Notes: a model not told the origin generated them from the letters alone. 64,000 nucleotides of DNA from Paraspadella gotoi (GCA_051294375.1 CM119266.1:27229596-27293595); one strand, 5' to 3'. Numbered from the stretch's first letter, positions 33,188-45,400 are shown. Numbers and translations are program-made.

Positions 33188-33982
33188 GTCGGATCTGCCC
33201 ACGATCATTATCGGTAATTAATTCATTAATAATTAAATAATTCAAGTTAATTTATTAATTAGGCAATTAATTAATTAATTTGATCCCAAATATTTGTTTT
33301 TAGGTCCTTTCGTCACTAACCACGATAAAAGCAATGACGACGAAGAGAATAATGTCGATAACAACTGACTTGATTAATTGACTGATTAATTAATTATTGA
33401 TTAATTAATTAACTAATTGATTAATTATTTTATTTATTAATACATCCTGCATTTACATTTAATATAAAAGGAAAAAGAAGCATAATAAATTAGTGAAACA
33501 GGTTTTTTGTTTTTTTCCATTTAAACTCATTTCCACTCAAACGATTCCATCGAAACTTGATTTCCAGTTTAATCACACACCTTTCTACCCAAATACAAAA
33601 TTTCAAGTCAATCGCCCCATCCACTCATAAGTAATTGGTGTTCAAATAGTGTAATATATTTTTTTTGTTTTTTCCATTTAAACCAATTTCCACTTGCACG
33701 ATTCCATCAAAACTTCATATCCATTTCAATCACACAGTTTCCTACCCACACACAAAATTTCATACCAATCCATCCATCCAATCACGAGTAATTGGTGTTT
33801 TTTGCTAATGTGGGACGGACGGATGGATGGACGGATGGACATCGCTTTTTTTTGCATAAATTATCATAATTCGATGTTCTGACATGATATAAATGAGTGC
33901 CCGACAATATTGAGGGGGCGGACTGATGGACCGACAAAGTGAATTATAGAGTCTGGATCTGCTGAAAGCAGATCCGACTAAA
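33188..33982. repeat. Dispersed repeat with GTCGGATCTGC termini
   Basis: The left end GTCGGATCTGC matches the inverted right end GCAGATCCGAC; the right end also folds as GGATCTGC-TGAAA-GCAGATCC. Inside are two tandem units of about 155 bp (CCATTTAAAC..TTTCCACT ... CATCCAATCACGAGTAATTGG). A second, partial copy at 51620-51998 keeps one unit and the right end, and carries the hammerhead segment inserted within it. The class is not clear; a clean target duplication was not seen. Confidence 0.5.
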
Positions 33983-34839
33983 AATTAATAGAATCAATAG
34001 CTAGTGTTATGTCTCGAATAGATGGAAAAAAACCTCGTCTAAAAATTCGATCGGGAAGTGGGGTAACTAAGGCTTACCAATGGCATCCTCCACGGAATGC
34101 AGGTTGCCGAAAGGGTACAGATAATCTGGACATACTGACATGATAATCATGTGTAATTGTGAAATGGGGGCAGTAAAGAAATCTAAAAAATTCGATCATT
34201 AAGTCAGGCTCCACTCCCGCTTTGGGTATTTTAGACAATGATTTTGAAATTGGAATAATTGTCATTTATTTTCATCTCGCTGATAAAAATAGGACATTCT
34301 TCAGTTAAAAAAACGGTTGGCTATAGTTATCTTTTACTTGTAAGGTAGAGCACACTAGGTGAATTTCTATGCCTTCAAAATACGGTAAGACATGATTTCT
34401 TTTGCGACAAACAATCAAATCTCGTTATCTGCTTAATTTAAGAAAAAAGTACAGGCGATTTTTCATGGTAAGAGAAAAAGATGACACATAATCTTTTTGT
34501 TTCTTACACTCTCTTTTTCTTTTTTCTTCTTTCTTCCTTCTTTTCTGTCACTCTTTCTTTCCTTTAATCCTCCTCTCTTCCCTTTCCTCTCTCTTCCTTT
34601 TTTTTTGTCTCTTTTCCTTTACTATTTCTTTCTTTATCTCAGTTTTTCTTCTTTTTCTCCGATTTTGTCTCTCCTTTCCTACTATCTCTTCTTTTCTCTC
34701 CTTCTCTTGTTCTCAAACTCCTCTTACTCATTTTTTTATACTTTCCAATCCGCTCCCTCCCCCTCTATCAGCTTCCTTTTTTCACACACATTGTCTCTCT
34801 CTCCTCTTCTCTTTTTCTCCCGGTCACTTATTATATCTG

Positions 34840-37640
34840 CGTTTACATTATGTTAAATATATGAAAATGTTTAAAATGTAACGTAGTAAAAAAAATTTTG
34901 GGTAGCGCAAGATTTTATTCTAAGTTTGGTTGCCTAGCAGATTTAGTAAATCGACAGATTTTGCGGAAAATATTTTCCGCAAAATCTGTCATTCTGAGAA
35001 AAAATAAGTCCTGACGCTTTCCATTGGATTAAAAGGATGCGGTTTTTTTTTATTAATCAACGTCAGTATGTATATTATCTTTTAAAACTAATAAATGAGT
35101 TGAAAATATTATCTTTATTAAAAATAAATGCAAGTCACAAAAAGTCACAAATTAATTGCCGTCTTTAAAATTTTTTTTTTTTTTTTTATTATTTTATAGG
35201 TTTTAAAAGCTTATTCAAATTCAATAGGCTATATTTTCTGTTAATTTAAACCAATTTGAACAATTTTTGTTTAACAAATTATGATAAAAACTGAAAATGA
35301 AACTTTTTGACTTGTTAACTTTAAAATTAATTCATAGGCAAACTACAAATAAATTTACCCAGAGGTAAATAAGATAAGGAAGAACGGATTTCTAAAGTAA
35401 AAAATTGTTCTCAACTTTCCTTGGCATTCAAATCAGAGGACGAAAGTGAAAATGGACAAAAATGAACATAATTTTTTTTCTTAAATATTGCAAAAAATGT
35501 ACTTTTTTATTATTCAGATGGAGATGATTTTAACAAATCCCTAGTTCGACCCAATTTGTATTGTGGTACAAATTAAATTAATATTGTAAGTAACGACTGA
35601 ACAATATAGGAAAGAGTTGTTTTTTTGCTAAATGCGACGTTTGTAAGCGGAACCGTCAGTCAATTAACCCTTTCCAATGGGCTATTCCGTGAGTCAAGCT
35701 TTTTGTTTGCAAAAATGAAAAATGAAAAATGACGATTTTTTTTCACAGACTGTTTATATCAAGCTGAAAACATTTTTGGATTTATCATTTTTCATATTTA
35801 AAAAGACATTTTATTAAGCTACTATATAAATTTTTGCTTGTTTTTTACTTTAACTAAAAAATACAAGCAAATTTGTGGAGTAGAGAAAATTTAATGGTAA
35901 TAAAAATGTAATTCAGTTTTTCCTTTTTTAAATTACAAAAGAAAAAAAAATTTTATGCCTTCATTGAAATTTTTAATGCAAAAAACTTTTATACTTTTAA
36001 CTATTTAACTTGAAACTATTTTAGAAAATGTCCCTTGATTAGGGCTTTAATTTGATACCACGCCCACCTTGCTATCTCTTTACTTTTTTTTTTATTCAAG
36101 AAAATAACTTTTTTTACCATTAAGAGGAAAGGTCATTCAGCTTAATAATGCGTTATCTTTGATGTATTAGAGCAAATACATAGAGAAATACATCGTAATC
36201 ACCAGTAATCACCAAAAAAAGTTTTTATTTATATGTAAACATTCTGTTTTAAATATTTTTTTTAAATCGGTAAATAACAAAATTGTTAAATTAAATCGGT
36301 AAGCATATTTTTTAAAGATTTGTTTTTCAATCTGGTTATTAAAAAATTTTAGGTAAGAAGTTAAAACATGGTAAAGGCAAATTTAGAATGTGAGAGTTAA
36401 ACAATTAATCTTGTTACTCTGTTGGTTTTCCAGTCTTGAACAAAATCTTTAGTTAAATAGATGGTAAAAAAATTCGATCTACACTGAATTTAAAGAGTTG
36501 CAGCCTAAACAATTGCAATAATATTGATTTAAAAATTTGATTAGCAATCTTAAAAAGATTTGTGAAAATGTAATAGAGAGACATTTTGATAAACGTGTTC
36601 CAGTTAGAAAGAATTCAGGGTTAAAGTTAAAAAACGTTTTATTTTCAAGGATACAAGTTGAAATTTAAAAATGTCTTTCTATTACATTTTTCTAATTCAC
36701 TAATAAAAAATTCATAAAAAATATCAGATGGATTGGCCTTTTCGTTTGACCTGCAACTCTTCAGATAGGTTTCTTTTCTTTTATATTATAATTAAAACCG
36801 ATATAAAATGGCGTTGAATGCATCAAATGCTTAAAGTGAATACATTTTCGGAATCGCCAGGAGCTCAGGTTTTTGAATCTGTACTTCATTTTTGCCTATT
36901 TTCAAGTTGATTTGAATGACCCTTTTTCTTAAAGAACTTAAGGAACTACGCAGTACAAATCTTTGTTAAATAAAAATTTTGGCAAAGCGGGAGTATCTCA
37001 CTTAATCCTATTGGTACAATACTTAAATTTTAATATAAAACTTGAGAGAAAAATTTTTCGTCATCTAGAGACATATCACTTTCTGTTGTACCCATCGTAT
37101 AACTCATTTATGGTAAATGCTTGAAGAAATCAACTAAACGTTTACTCTTTTTTTTAAATAGTTACAAGCGCGTCAGAAATCTTAAGAGAAACTCGAAAAT
37201 TTTATTCTGACAAATTTTGCCTTTCAATGCTTTCGTTTATGACCAATTTTCCATATCTCGGAAACTATTGTAGGAATCTTAAAACGTTTTTTTTTTTCCA
37301 AGTGAATATTGATATTGGGACTAGGACTGGGACTGGGACTGGCATAAAAATATATAATAAAATAAATTAAAATTAGCTCTCCTATGAGGTATCTATGTTT
37401 ACACATTGTTGCAATTTATATGGATGTCATTTTTTAGATGTGTTTCGACGGAATTAAAAGATTCTCAATTCCCATTAATGACTGACGTCAGGTGTTACGC
37501 CTGACCAGTGACCAGTGACCAGTAGAGTGAAGTGAAAGTTACATAAGAAAGTTTTAAATGTCAATTATGAACAACATACCATCAGTGAACATTAATTTGT
37601 AAAAAATATTAATTTTATATCTTCAATTTGCACAGAAGGC
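34840..37640. other. AT-rich transposon graveyard
   Basis: No ORF of note. A block at 35715-35800 matches the hairpin region of the Transib-like element (ATTTTTGGATTTATCATTTT). A block at 36833-36863 matches, inverted, the left interior of the 23.56-kb transposon (GATTCCGAAAA..TGTATTCAC). The rest is unassigned. Confidence 0.5.
34953..34990. repeat. Perfect 38-bp palindrome
   Basis: GACAGATTTTGCGGAAAAT is followed directly by its exact complement, with no loop. It lies in AT-rich transposon-derived DNA; probably the core of a short TIR element. Confidence 0.8.
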
Positions 37641-37647
37641 TATAATT

Positions 37648-38014
37648 ATATATAGTACTATCCTTATAAAATCGAAAAATTTAAATATAGGCTTTTCTTA
37701 ATTTTGATTACAGATTTGAATTCCTCGTCAAAAGTTGATAAAATATAAATCATTTTTAAAAATTCTTTCATTAAGTGGGTTAAAAATTAAAAAACTATAT
37801 TTAATATATAACATTTTAATTTTCAGCTTAAAATATAGGTTTTTTTATATATTTTATTAACTTAATGAAAGAATTTTTAAAAAAGAGTAATATTTCTTTA
37901 TATCAACTTTTCATGACAAATCCAAATCTGCAAAAAAATCTTACAAAAAACTATTTTGAAATTTTAAAATTAATTGGATTAGTACTACTAATAGTAGTAG
38001 TATAAATATAGCCT
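37648..38014. mobile_element. Long inverted-repeat element (MITE-like)
   Basis: Arms pair over more than 100 bp with interruptions: GGCTATA..TAGTACTAATCC-type ends, and an inner pair (TCGTCAAAAGTTGATA..ATTCTTTCATTAAGT against its complement at about 37860-37920). No ORF. Target duplication not resolved. Confidence 0.5.
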
Positions 38015-38324
38015 ACTGCGTAAATTATAAAATTTATTATAAATTTTTTTATACATAAATGGGCACTTTTTTCCATCGATACCCCCTTGCTGCGGCTCCT
38101 GAAGCAGCTGACTAAAACACACGCACAAAACTAGTCTCTTTTGCTACTTCCATCGTCGCTTTATGAGTAACTCCCTTCGTCGTCGCTCTCACAGTCGCAA
38201 CTGCTTCCTCCATCGTTCAAATTATCGTTGTGGTTTCTGTCGATCTCGATCCTGACCGATGTGTCAACAAGCAAGACATAATTTCTTTTTGTAAAAGTAG
38301 TTAAGTGAAAGACAACCCTATTCC

Positions 38325-38428
38325 CTAACCTTAATCACTAACCTTAATCCCTAACCCTAATCCCTAACCCTAACCCTAATCTATCCCCTAATCTAACCTT
38401 ATCCCTAACTGAAACCCTAAACAATTAA
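38325..38428. repeat. Degenerate interstitial telomere-like tract
   Basis: About 15 imperfect CCCTAA/CCTTAA/CCCTAAT units (for example CCCTAACCCTAACCCTAAT), equivalent to TTAGGG-like repeats on the other strand. It is too degenerate and too internal to be a functional telomere. Confidence 0.6.
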
Positions 38429-38895
38429 TACATGGTTAAAATTATTGTTGTTTTTGTCAATCCCGATCTTGACTGAGTCATCCAGCCAGAGAGAGAGAGA
38501 GAGCAAGAGAGATTCGCTGCTCCGTCATACGGCAAGGGGGCAACGAAGAGCATTTCGCCCATAAATGTTCATTTATATAATGTTGTTCGTCCCTCACTTT
38601 TAGAATTTTAATTAAAGTTAAATTGATAATTTTTACTACGCTTTAGTGACCAGTGACCACTGACCAGACAGACTGAGCCGAAAAGAGTAACCGCGCGCCG
38701 GCCCACGACGTCTCAGACGCCGCTTCTAAAATACAACGCCAATCTTAAATCGAGACGACGCCGTTTCTCCGCCGCCGATGAACGCCGGGACGACGTGATC
38801 TCATTCGGGAGTCCAGAGAAGAGAGGAAGAAAGGAAAGAAAAGGGAGGAAAGGAAAAGAAAAACAACACGAAAAGGGGAAAAAAGTGAAGACAAA

Positions 38896-39093
38896 ATGGA
38901 AAAGAGTAAAAAAAAGGGAAACAAACTCGTCGATAAAAGACTAAATGTCGCCGAGGGATCGATCGTAAGGACGACGACGACGACGACGACGAGGAAAACT
39001 TTTGAGGGTCATGACAATGAAACCGAGGAGACGATGGGGAAGAAGATGACGAGGATAATGATAATGACAAGAACCATCAGTTCCAGGATGTGA
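38896..39093 (+). CDS. Small ATG-initiated ORF, 65 codons, basic with a Thr tract
   Basis: The ATG has a strong eukaryotic context (AAAATGG). The first 22 codons are Lys-rich and varied; a (ACG)n repeat then gives poly-Thr, and the end is Met/Thr-rich. A strong donor-like GATC|GTAAGG lies just before the Thr tract (about 38967), so this may be a first exon of 23 codons. It ends right before a (CT)n tract at about 39098. No family recognised; low-complexity composition lowers confidence. Confidence 0.22.
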   Translation: MEKSKKKGNKLVDKRLNVAEGSIVRTTTTTTTRKTFEGHDNETEETMGKKMTRIMIMTRTISSRM

Positions 39094-39094
39094 T

Positions 39095-39155
<61 letters not shown>

Positions 39156-39603
39156 TTCCGATAAATCTTTTCTCATAAACCCGAGTTGACGTTGGAAAGA
39201 AAATAAATGTAATAAAATGTTATAACGACGGCATCGATCATAATGTTACAGTCGATAAAGGAGAGAGACTGAGAGTGTGACTCGAATGAAATCTCAAAAA
39301 AAGAAAAAAAATCGCTATTTTCTTTTTTTTTTCTTCTTCTTCTTTTTTTGTTTTGAAGGGCTGAGATGAAGACGACGACGACGACGACGACGCAACTGTT
39401 CGAGTGTCATACTTATTTCGTGCGAGACACCGTTCTGAATAATAAACAGATCAAAATGGGAAAATTAACGGATTCGCTTAAAATGAAATAAAAACAAAAA
39501 TTTAGTTTTTATCGATTTTGTCCGAGTCTCGTTTTGGTTAATTTTCTACTTTCCCAGTTCTTAACTATCCAGTATCCATGACTCCATCCCACGTTTTTCT
39601 TAC

Positions 39604-39684
<81 letters not shown>

Positions 39685-39757
39685 AGTCCTGAATTTCTAT
39701 GAGAAACATTATTCTTGTAAATTTACTTACCGTAAATCCGTAAATTCTTCTCTCTCT

Positions 39758-39814
<57 letters not shown>

Positions 39815-40373
39815 CTCTTGTCATTTATCGATCTTTTTTGTGGCACCGAAACGCATTTTTCTCTTCCTATCTTTTTTTCCCTTCTCCCTTCCTTTCACTT
39901 CCTCTTTCACCCTCTCTCTTTCCTCTCTCCTCTTTCTCCTTCTCCCATCATTTCTATCCTCTGATTCTTTTTAAACCAATCGATGCACAAAGTAACATTT
40001 ATATTCAACAATATTTCTATTTAAATATTCCCTCTTAGTCTCATCTTTCTCCTACTCCTCCTCCACCCCCCTCCCTCCCTCCCTCCGCCAACACTTTCCA
40101 CCCCGAGTTTTTGAGGAGAACTCCGTCTCAATTATTGGGTCATAGTTTGGGTCACATCTCGGGTCAACGCTCGTCGGCCCGCGATCGGTTTTTGGGGCAA
40201 ATCTATTTACACGTCTCAGTCATCGTCGTCATCGTCGTCGTCGTCGTCTTTCTTTCTGTTTCTCTTTTCTTAAGTCTTTCATCCGATACTCGTCGTCGTT
40301 GTCGTTGTTGTCGTCGTCGTCGTCGTCCTCGTTGATATGCAATTTTATACATATACTGTTATATATATATAGC

Positions 40374-40508
40374 AGGGACCTGCTATGTCATTATCTTGTA
40401 AGAGTGATGGAGGCCTTAAACCACCAAAGCCTGTCCAAAGTCAGGGGCAAGATAGCTTATTTATTAAATGAATGGATAATTTTTATATTGGTTGTACCAA
40501 TTTCATAT
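40374..40508 (+). repeat. Module B copy
   Basis: Almost base-for-base identical to 16848-16982, with an AT tail in place of (ATA)n. The near-identity suggests recent activity of the family. Confidence 0.75.
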
Positions 40509-40657
40509 ATATATCTCACATGAAACTTATGGTTTCTGCTTTTCTTTCGATTTTTTTTACCACTTGGTGGCAGTTATTGTTTTGTAATTTGTTTACCTTT
40601 CGCTGTTTTTAATTTTTATTTTTAAAATTTAGTTTTCTAAGCGTGTCATATTTTGAA

Positions 40658-40903
40658 CTATTCGTCTTCGTCATCGTAGTAACTTTCTCGATCATGACGC
40701 CTAATGGCCGACGACATGGTTGCCGTCGTCGTCGTCGTCGTCATATATTCGTCCTCTTCATCTTCATCTTCGTTGTCGTCGTCGTCATGATCGTCGTCAT
40801 ATTCGCCAGTCTTCGATATGATCAAAGTTCGTGATCCATCAGCCTCTCCATTTCTCTTTCCATTTCGCGGCGCCGATCTTCTCTTCAGTTTTTCTCCTCG
40901 CAT
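40658..40903 (-). CDS. Small ATG-initiated ORF, 81 codons, Asp/Glu-rich
   Basis: A full ATG-to-TAG frame lies on the minus strand, between a module B repeat (ends about 40508) and a module A repeat (starts 40962). The N-terminal third is basic (RGEKLKRRSAPRNGKRNGE), the middle is a run of Asp and Glu from GAC/GAT/GAA repeats, followed by poly-Thr, and the tail is SAIRRHDRESYYDDEDE. It looks like an intrinsically disordered acidic protein or exon. Trinucleotide repeats inflate ORF length, so chance is a serious alternative. No promoter or poly(A) evidence was found. Confidence 0.25.
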   Translation of the reverse strand: MRGEKLKRRSAPRNGKRNGEADGSRTLIISKTGEYDDDHDDDDNEDEDEEDEYMTTTTTTATMSSAIRRHDRESYYDDEDE

Positions 40904-40961
40904 ACAAAATTAATTATGTACAATATTAAACATTGTGAAGAGACATTAATTATTGTTATGT

Positions 40962-42905
40962 GTTCAATATAAGCAGTCCCTGAGCTTCGGATCAGGCTGT
41001 AACACCGTGTTACAGGCGGGTTAAGCGCCCCGTCCCTCTTAACTGCTAGGCGGCCCACTATGATCGAAGTGAACGTTAGAATCGGAAAAATTATACAATG
41101 GCATATTCAGATAGCTTAACCAGAGTAATTCTTAAAAACTTTAGAGGTTCTTCTCATAAAATATTAATATTTCCAAAAAGGACAAAAATGTAACATTTTA
41201 TTTTTTTACGATTCCTAAAGATGACCCGAACGCTACAATATTTTTTTTTAGCTTGTTTTAATTTTTTTCCCTCTCAAATACGGTAAAACAAAAGTTTAAA
41301 GAGCAATTTGATCCAATCAGTTAAGCGAGGAAGTTAATAGTGCTAACGTGTTTTTAGCTACTAATTTTTGAAAAGGATAGAGGAATCAAAATAGAGATTG
41401 AGTAAAATTATTAATTAAAGTTTACAAGATGTTTTTTTTTTGGCATTTTTGTTCTTTTAAAGAAAATGTTTGTTAGGTTCAATCCATTTATTAAATTTAA
41501 GACATCAAAAAGTTTAACTAGATTTAATGTAAAAATAACGATTTTTTTCACAGACTGCTTAATAAATCCAAAAATGTTTTCAGCTTGATATTAAACAACT
41601 GAAAACATTTTTGGATTTATCATTTTTCATATTTATAGAAGATTCTTACAGAGAATTTCGCCTCACTGTGATCGTCAAATAAGAATTTCCCAAAAGTCTA
41701 AACGTTTATTCTCGGTAACTGACGTGGCAAATATGAGACAAATGTAATAAATATTTTATCTTAAATGATTTTGAAATTTCAAATGTCAAATTTCTAATCA
41801 ATATTTTTACACAATCAATTCTTTGAAGTCCAATATTCATGATTACTTATATTTTTTTCCTCTCTCTCTGTCTCTCTCTGTCTCTGTTCCTTTATTATAC
41901 CAAATTTACAATTATTTTATTTAAAAAAAAATTACTTACGTCTTTGTCATGAAGACAATTTAGTTATCTTAACCACTTCAAAATAATTTACTTAGTAAAT
42001 AGTATCGAAGTGTTAGAAAAAAAATATATGAAAATCATTTTGACATTTACTCATTTTGCGGATCGTTGCGGATGAAATCCGGAACACATCAAGTGCGTTA
42101 TAATATTAATCATTATATTTAATAAGAATGGTAGTGATTCCCCATGATTCCCTAAATATTCTAAGCTAGTTTTCAAAAACTCAGATACAGTAAAACCTTT
42201 TTAGAACAAATTTGTATTTTATCCATACTAGGTATCCAGTTGTTTATCAAGATTTTAAAAAAAAGTAAATTCATCATAAAGTTCCTGGAATATAGCTCGA
42301 CAAAGTGAGTCTGAAATAGAGAAAAGCCTTATATCTCCTAAAGAAATGATTTTTGACAACTGATATTGCTTGAGAGGTTTCCGATGATAGTCACTAATTA
42401 ATTAAAAGCATATATATTTTTGTACGATGAACTAACCTTATTCCGATAAAAAAAATTATTTTGATGATAGTGCGGCCACCGGGTTAGAACCCCGGACCTT
42501 TGGGTTGGAAGGCGAATGACTTTCCTCCGGCACCAATGGCCGCTGATGAACGGTTGGTGGATTTTAGTCCACCATACATCCCCCCTACCGTAGGGAGAAG
42601 TCTGTTGCTTCTCTTCAGTGAATTGTTGTTGTTGGTGGAAAGTGCGTCACCAAGTTGATGCATGTCGCCTGATGTGTTGTTGGCGGAAAGTGCATCGCCA
42701 GGTTGAGGCATGTTGCCTGAAAGTGTTGTTTTTGCTGTTGTGTTTGGAAGTCGACTTGTGTTTGGAAGAGACTATGGCAACAGCCGGGTTGCCTGTGATG
42801 CCCCTTTGGGATGGGGCATCTCACTGTTGGCTTTGGGGGCTTCCGACTCTCAGTGACACCTCCAGTCACTGGCGCGGTTACCCTAGGACGCTTTACAGGG
42901 ATGCT
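40962..42905 (-). repeat. Composite repeat: modules A and C, split by the Transib-like element
   Basis: Module A (40962-41055 and 42473-42576) continues through a linker containing TCTGTTGCTTCTCTTCAGTG (also found next to the 43.7-kb copy) and a local CGCCAGGTTG/TGTTGTT tandem, into a piece of module C (about 42775-42905, TCTCACTGTTGGCTTTGGGG). A and C thus belong to one longer element, other copies being fragments. Confidence 0.6.
41056..42472. mobile_element. Non-autonomous Transib-like transposon inserted in a module A repeat
   Basis: The insertion splits a module A repeat and is flanked by a perfect 5-bp duplication CGGCC (41051-41055 and 42473-42477). The left end reads CACTATGATCGAA and the right end, read inward, CACTATCATCAAA. 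CACWATG termini, a 5-bp GC-rich target duplication and a CG-rich target are hallmarks of Transib, the DNA transposon superfamily related to RAG1. No transposase frame is visible in 1417 bp, so it is non-autonomous. It contains a perfect hairpin (arms 41562-41583 and 41599-41620). Confidence 0.65.
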
Positions 42906-43039
42906 CTAACGATATTTATAATATTTTTTGAAAGGTTTTATTATTTATATTACAGAACTCTTAATTTTTACCTTGTTCCGTAAAGATTGAGCGATGGAAC
43001 AATATTTTTTGCTGCCTTTGTATATGTAATAAAAAATAA

Positions 43040-43490
43040 TTAAGCTATTTTTCAAAAAAAATTTGTATAACAGTATCATTAATTGAATTTTCTTTATAGT
43101 AATATCCTTATAAAATCATAAAATTTTTAAATCATATTTTTTTAATTTTAAGAACAGTTTCGGATTCGCCGGAAAAAACTGAAAAACTTTTGTAAGATAT
43201 GTTACATGATATTTTTATGTTAAAGTTGCGAAAAATGATCAAAATGTTTCATCATATAATAGTTTTTACTACAAAGTGTGAAAAAGTGGAGAATTTGACC
43301 TTTTTTTGCATTTTTGATGCTGAAGACATTAAAATTTTTAATAACATATTGTATATTTTTGATATAACTTTTTATGAAGAATCAGAATCTTTAATAAAAA
43401 TTTAAAAAAAATTATTTTGAAAATTTATGATTTTATAAGGATATTACTATAAATATATTGTAATTAATGATATTGTTCCCCAACAATATA
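43040..43490. repeat. Inverted-repeat element around 43.1-43.5 kb
   Basis: ATAGTAATATCCTTATAAAATCATAAA at about 43098 is repeated in inverted form at about 43425-43455. The same ATCCTTATAAAATC motif occurs in the 37.6-kb element, so the two are related. Confidence 0.45.
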
Positions 43491-43566
43491 AGCAAAATTT
43501 TTTTTGTACTCCTTAATTATACTATGTTTGTTCACTCAAATAAAATTTATGTTCCCCAGTGCTCAA

Positions 43567-43861
43567 CTCTATTACTCATCATAGCCTGACGAAAGTCAGC
43601 TGCAAGTTAGCTCGTTTATTGAATGAACGCACTTTCCACCAACAACAACAATTCACTGAAGAGAAGCAACAGACTTCTCCCTACGGTAGGGGGGGATGTA
43701 TGGTGGACTTAAATCCACCAACCGTTCATCAGCGGCCATTGGTGCCGGAGGCAAGTCATTCGCCTCCCAACCCAAAGGTCCGGGTTTCTAACCCGGTGGT
43801 CGCCTAGCAGTTAAGAGGGACAGTGCTCAGGGACTGTTTATATTGAACGGTTCTGTCACTA
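43567..43861 (+). repeat. Module B fragment, linker and module A copy
   Basis: A diverged module B end (GTTAGCTCGTTTATTGAATG) is followed by the linker and module A, in the opposite orientation to the 42.5-kb copy. The A/B-box region lacks about 45 bp after AAGAGGGACAG. Borders the RT relic. Confidence 0.6.
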
Positions 43862-43865
43862 ATAC

Positions 43866-43904
<39 letters not shown>

Positions 43905-43906
<2 letters not shown>

Positions 43907-44480
43907 AACAAACATTAGGAATACCAATTGGACTAGATTCTGGTCAAATATTGCCAATATGTTGTTATTTTATTTTGAATCAACATATATGGAAAATATG
44001 TCAAAAAATATCTAGGAATCACTAGACAATTTAAAAATTTCAAGATATATTGATGACCTTTTTTCGGCAGATTTTAAGGATTTTAAAACACATCTTGATA
44101 AAATATCCAGCAGCACTTACTGTCAATAAATCTAATAGTATAGACACAAATGTAGATTATTTAGACATTAACATCAAATCAGAAAACAAAAATCTTACTC
44201 TTTCTGTATATGATAAAAGGGATTCCTTTTCTTTTGAGGTAGTGAACTACCCATTTATGGACAGTTGTATTCCTAGAAAAGCAGCATTAGGTGTATTTAT
44301 TAGCCAATTAATTAGGTATGCCAGAATATGTTCAACATTTATAGATTTTTCATCGAGAGCAATAAATATTAAGCAAAAAATTACAAAGTCAGGGTTATAT
44401 ATTTAAGGACTTAAGAAAAATGGGAATTAAATTTTTTAATAATTATAAGGAAATACTAAAAAATATAATTTTACTGATGT
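43905..44480 (+). pseudogene. Decayed reverse transcriptase fragment, tentatively Penelope-like
   Basis: Three reading frames carry consecutive pieces of one RT: a GIPIGLDSGQI segment (about 43914-43950); after a frameshift a short LLFYFE segment; the catalytic YIDD box at 44046-44057; and, after another frameshift near 44100, a thumb-like stretch with VDYLDINI, LSVYDKRDSFSFEV and QLIRYARIC (to 44406). These match a metazoan RT group whose thumb motifs resemble Penelope-like elements; the subgroup is not certain. The fingers are missing: the 5' end abuts an AT microsatellite and a module A repeat. At least two frameshifts and one stop make it inactive. Confidence 0.6.
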
Positions 44481-44499
44481 TAATCTATTTTTTTAAAAA

Positions 44500-45260
44500 G
44501 ACTATACATGATAGTTCCTAGTAAAAATATTAAATAATAACAAAATTAAACCACTTAAAATAATAATAATAATAATAATAATCATCAACATACTATTTAT
44601 TTAACTTATTTAACTTATTTAACTCTTTGATGTAACTTATTTTTTAAATTATACTAATTAACTTTATGTTAACTTTACATTAACATTCCCTTGATTATTA
44701 AAATATTATTTAACTAATTTTTTAACTTATTTAATTATTTACAAAGTACAAATTATTGCAAAACCTTAATAAATTTCCCTAAAATTAATAATGCTGTGAT
44801 ACCAGGGCTTTGGTCTGTGTAAGATAAACATTAAAAATATATCCTTAAAAAATAGGATAAGCAACAATGAAGGATCACCATTTGGTGATGGCTCGCCTAT
44901 ACCTGGATATTGGGATTAAAGAGCCGAAATCCATGAAGGGTATAGGTTCAAAACTGATGACCTTCCCATTGTATAAACATAATAGATAAAAGATATTCAG
45001 AAATAGAATAATTAAAAATTAGGATAAAGGAAAAAATTATTTTCATTAAAGTATTTTAAAATTATATCATGACATAAAGGTGCCCCTATAGACCTTTCCC
45101 AGTATGTATCCCTATCAGAACATACAATTCTACTTTGTAGTCTTATCCCTATTAGTTTTTTAAAAAAATCATATATAACTTTGGTCCCCCATCAAAAAAT
45201 TATCCATTCCCACCCCTTTCTGTTCAGCCTATTAGATATTATGATTTTTCATTAATGACT
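44500..45260. other. AT-rich DNA with (ATA)n and possible RT-element remnants
   Basis: Includes (AATA)n at 44560-44582 and a small hairpin GATCACCATTTGGTGAT at about 44874. No gene seen. Confidence 0.4.
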
Positions 45261-45267
45261 TTCTAAC

Positions 45268-45400
45268 AGGAATGATGTGTGATATCTATTAGAAAACTAG
45301 GACAGATTGTAATCTAACCTTGTGTTGTGTAGATGCTCCCTCTATTTCCAGAAGACAACACTGACTTCCCATTCCCAAAATGAGTTATTAGATATAATGA
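45268..45400 (+). repeat. Module C internal-deletion copy
   Basis: Starts with GATATCTATTAGAAAACTAGG, as the start of module C does, and jumps from TAGATGCTC straight to CCTCTATTTCCAGAAGACAAC, omitting about 250 bp. Confidence 0.6.

Noticed and set aside
42541-42576. CTGATGA near the module A hairpin as a possible hammerhead
   Set aside because: The helix is not followed by GAAA and there is no GUC triplet in place.
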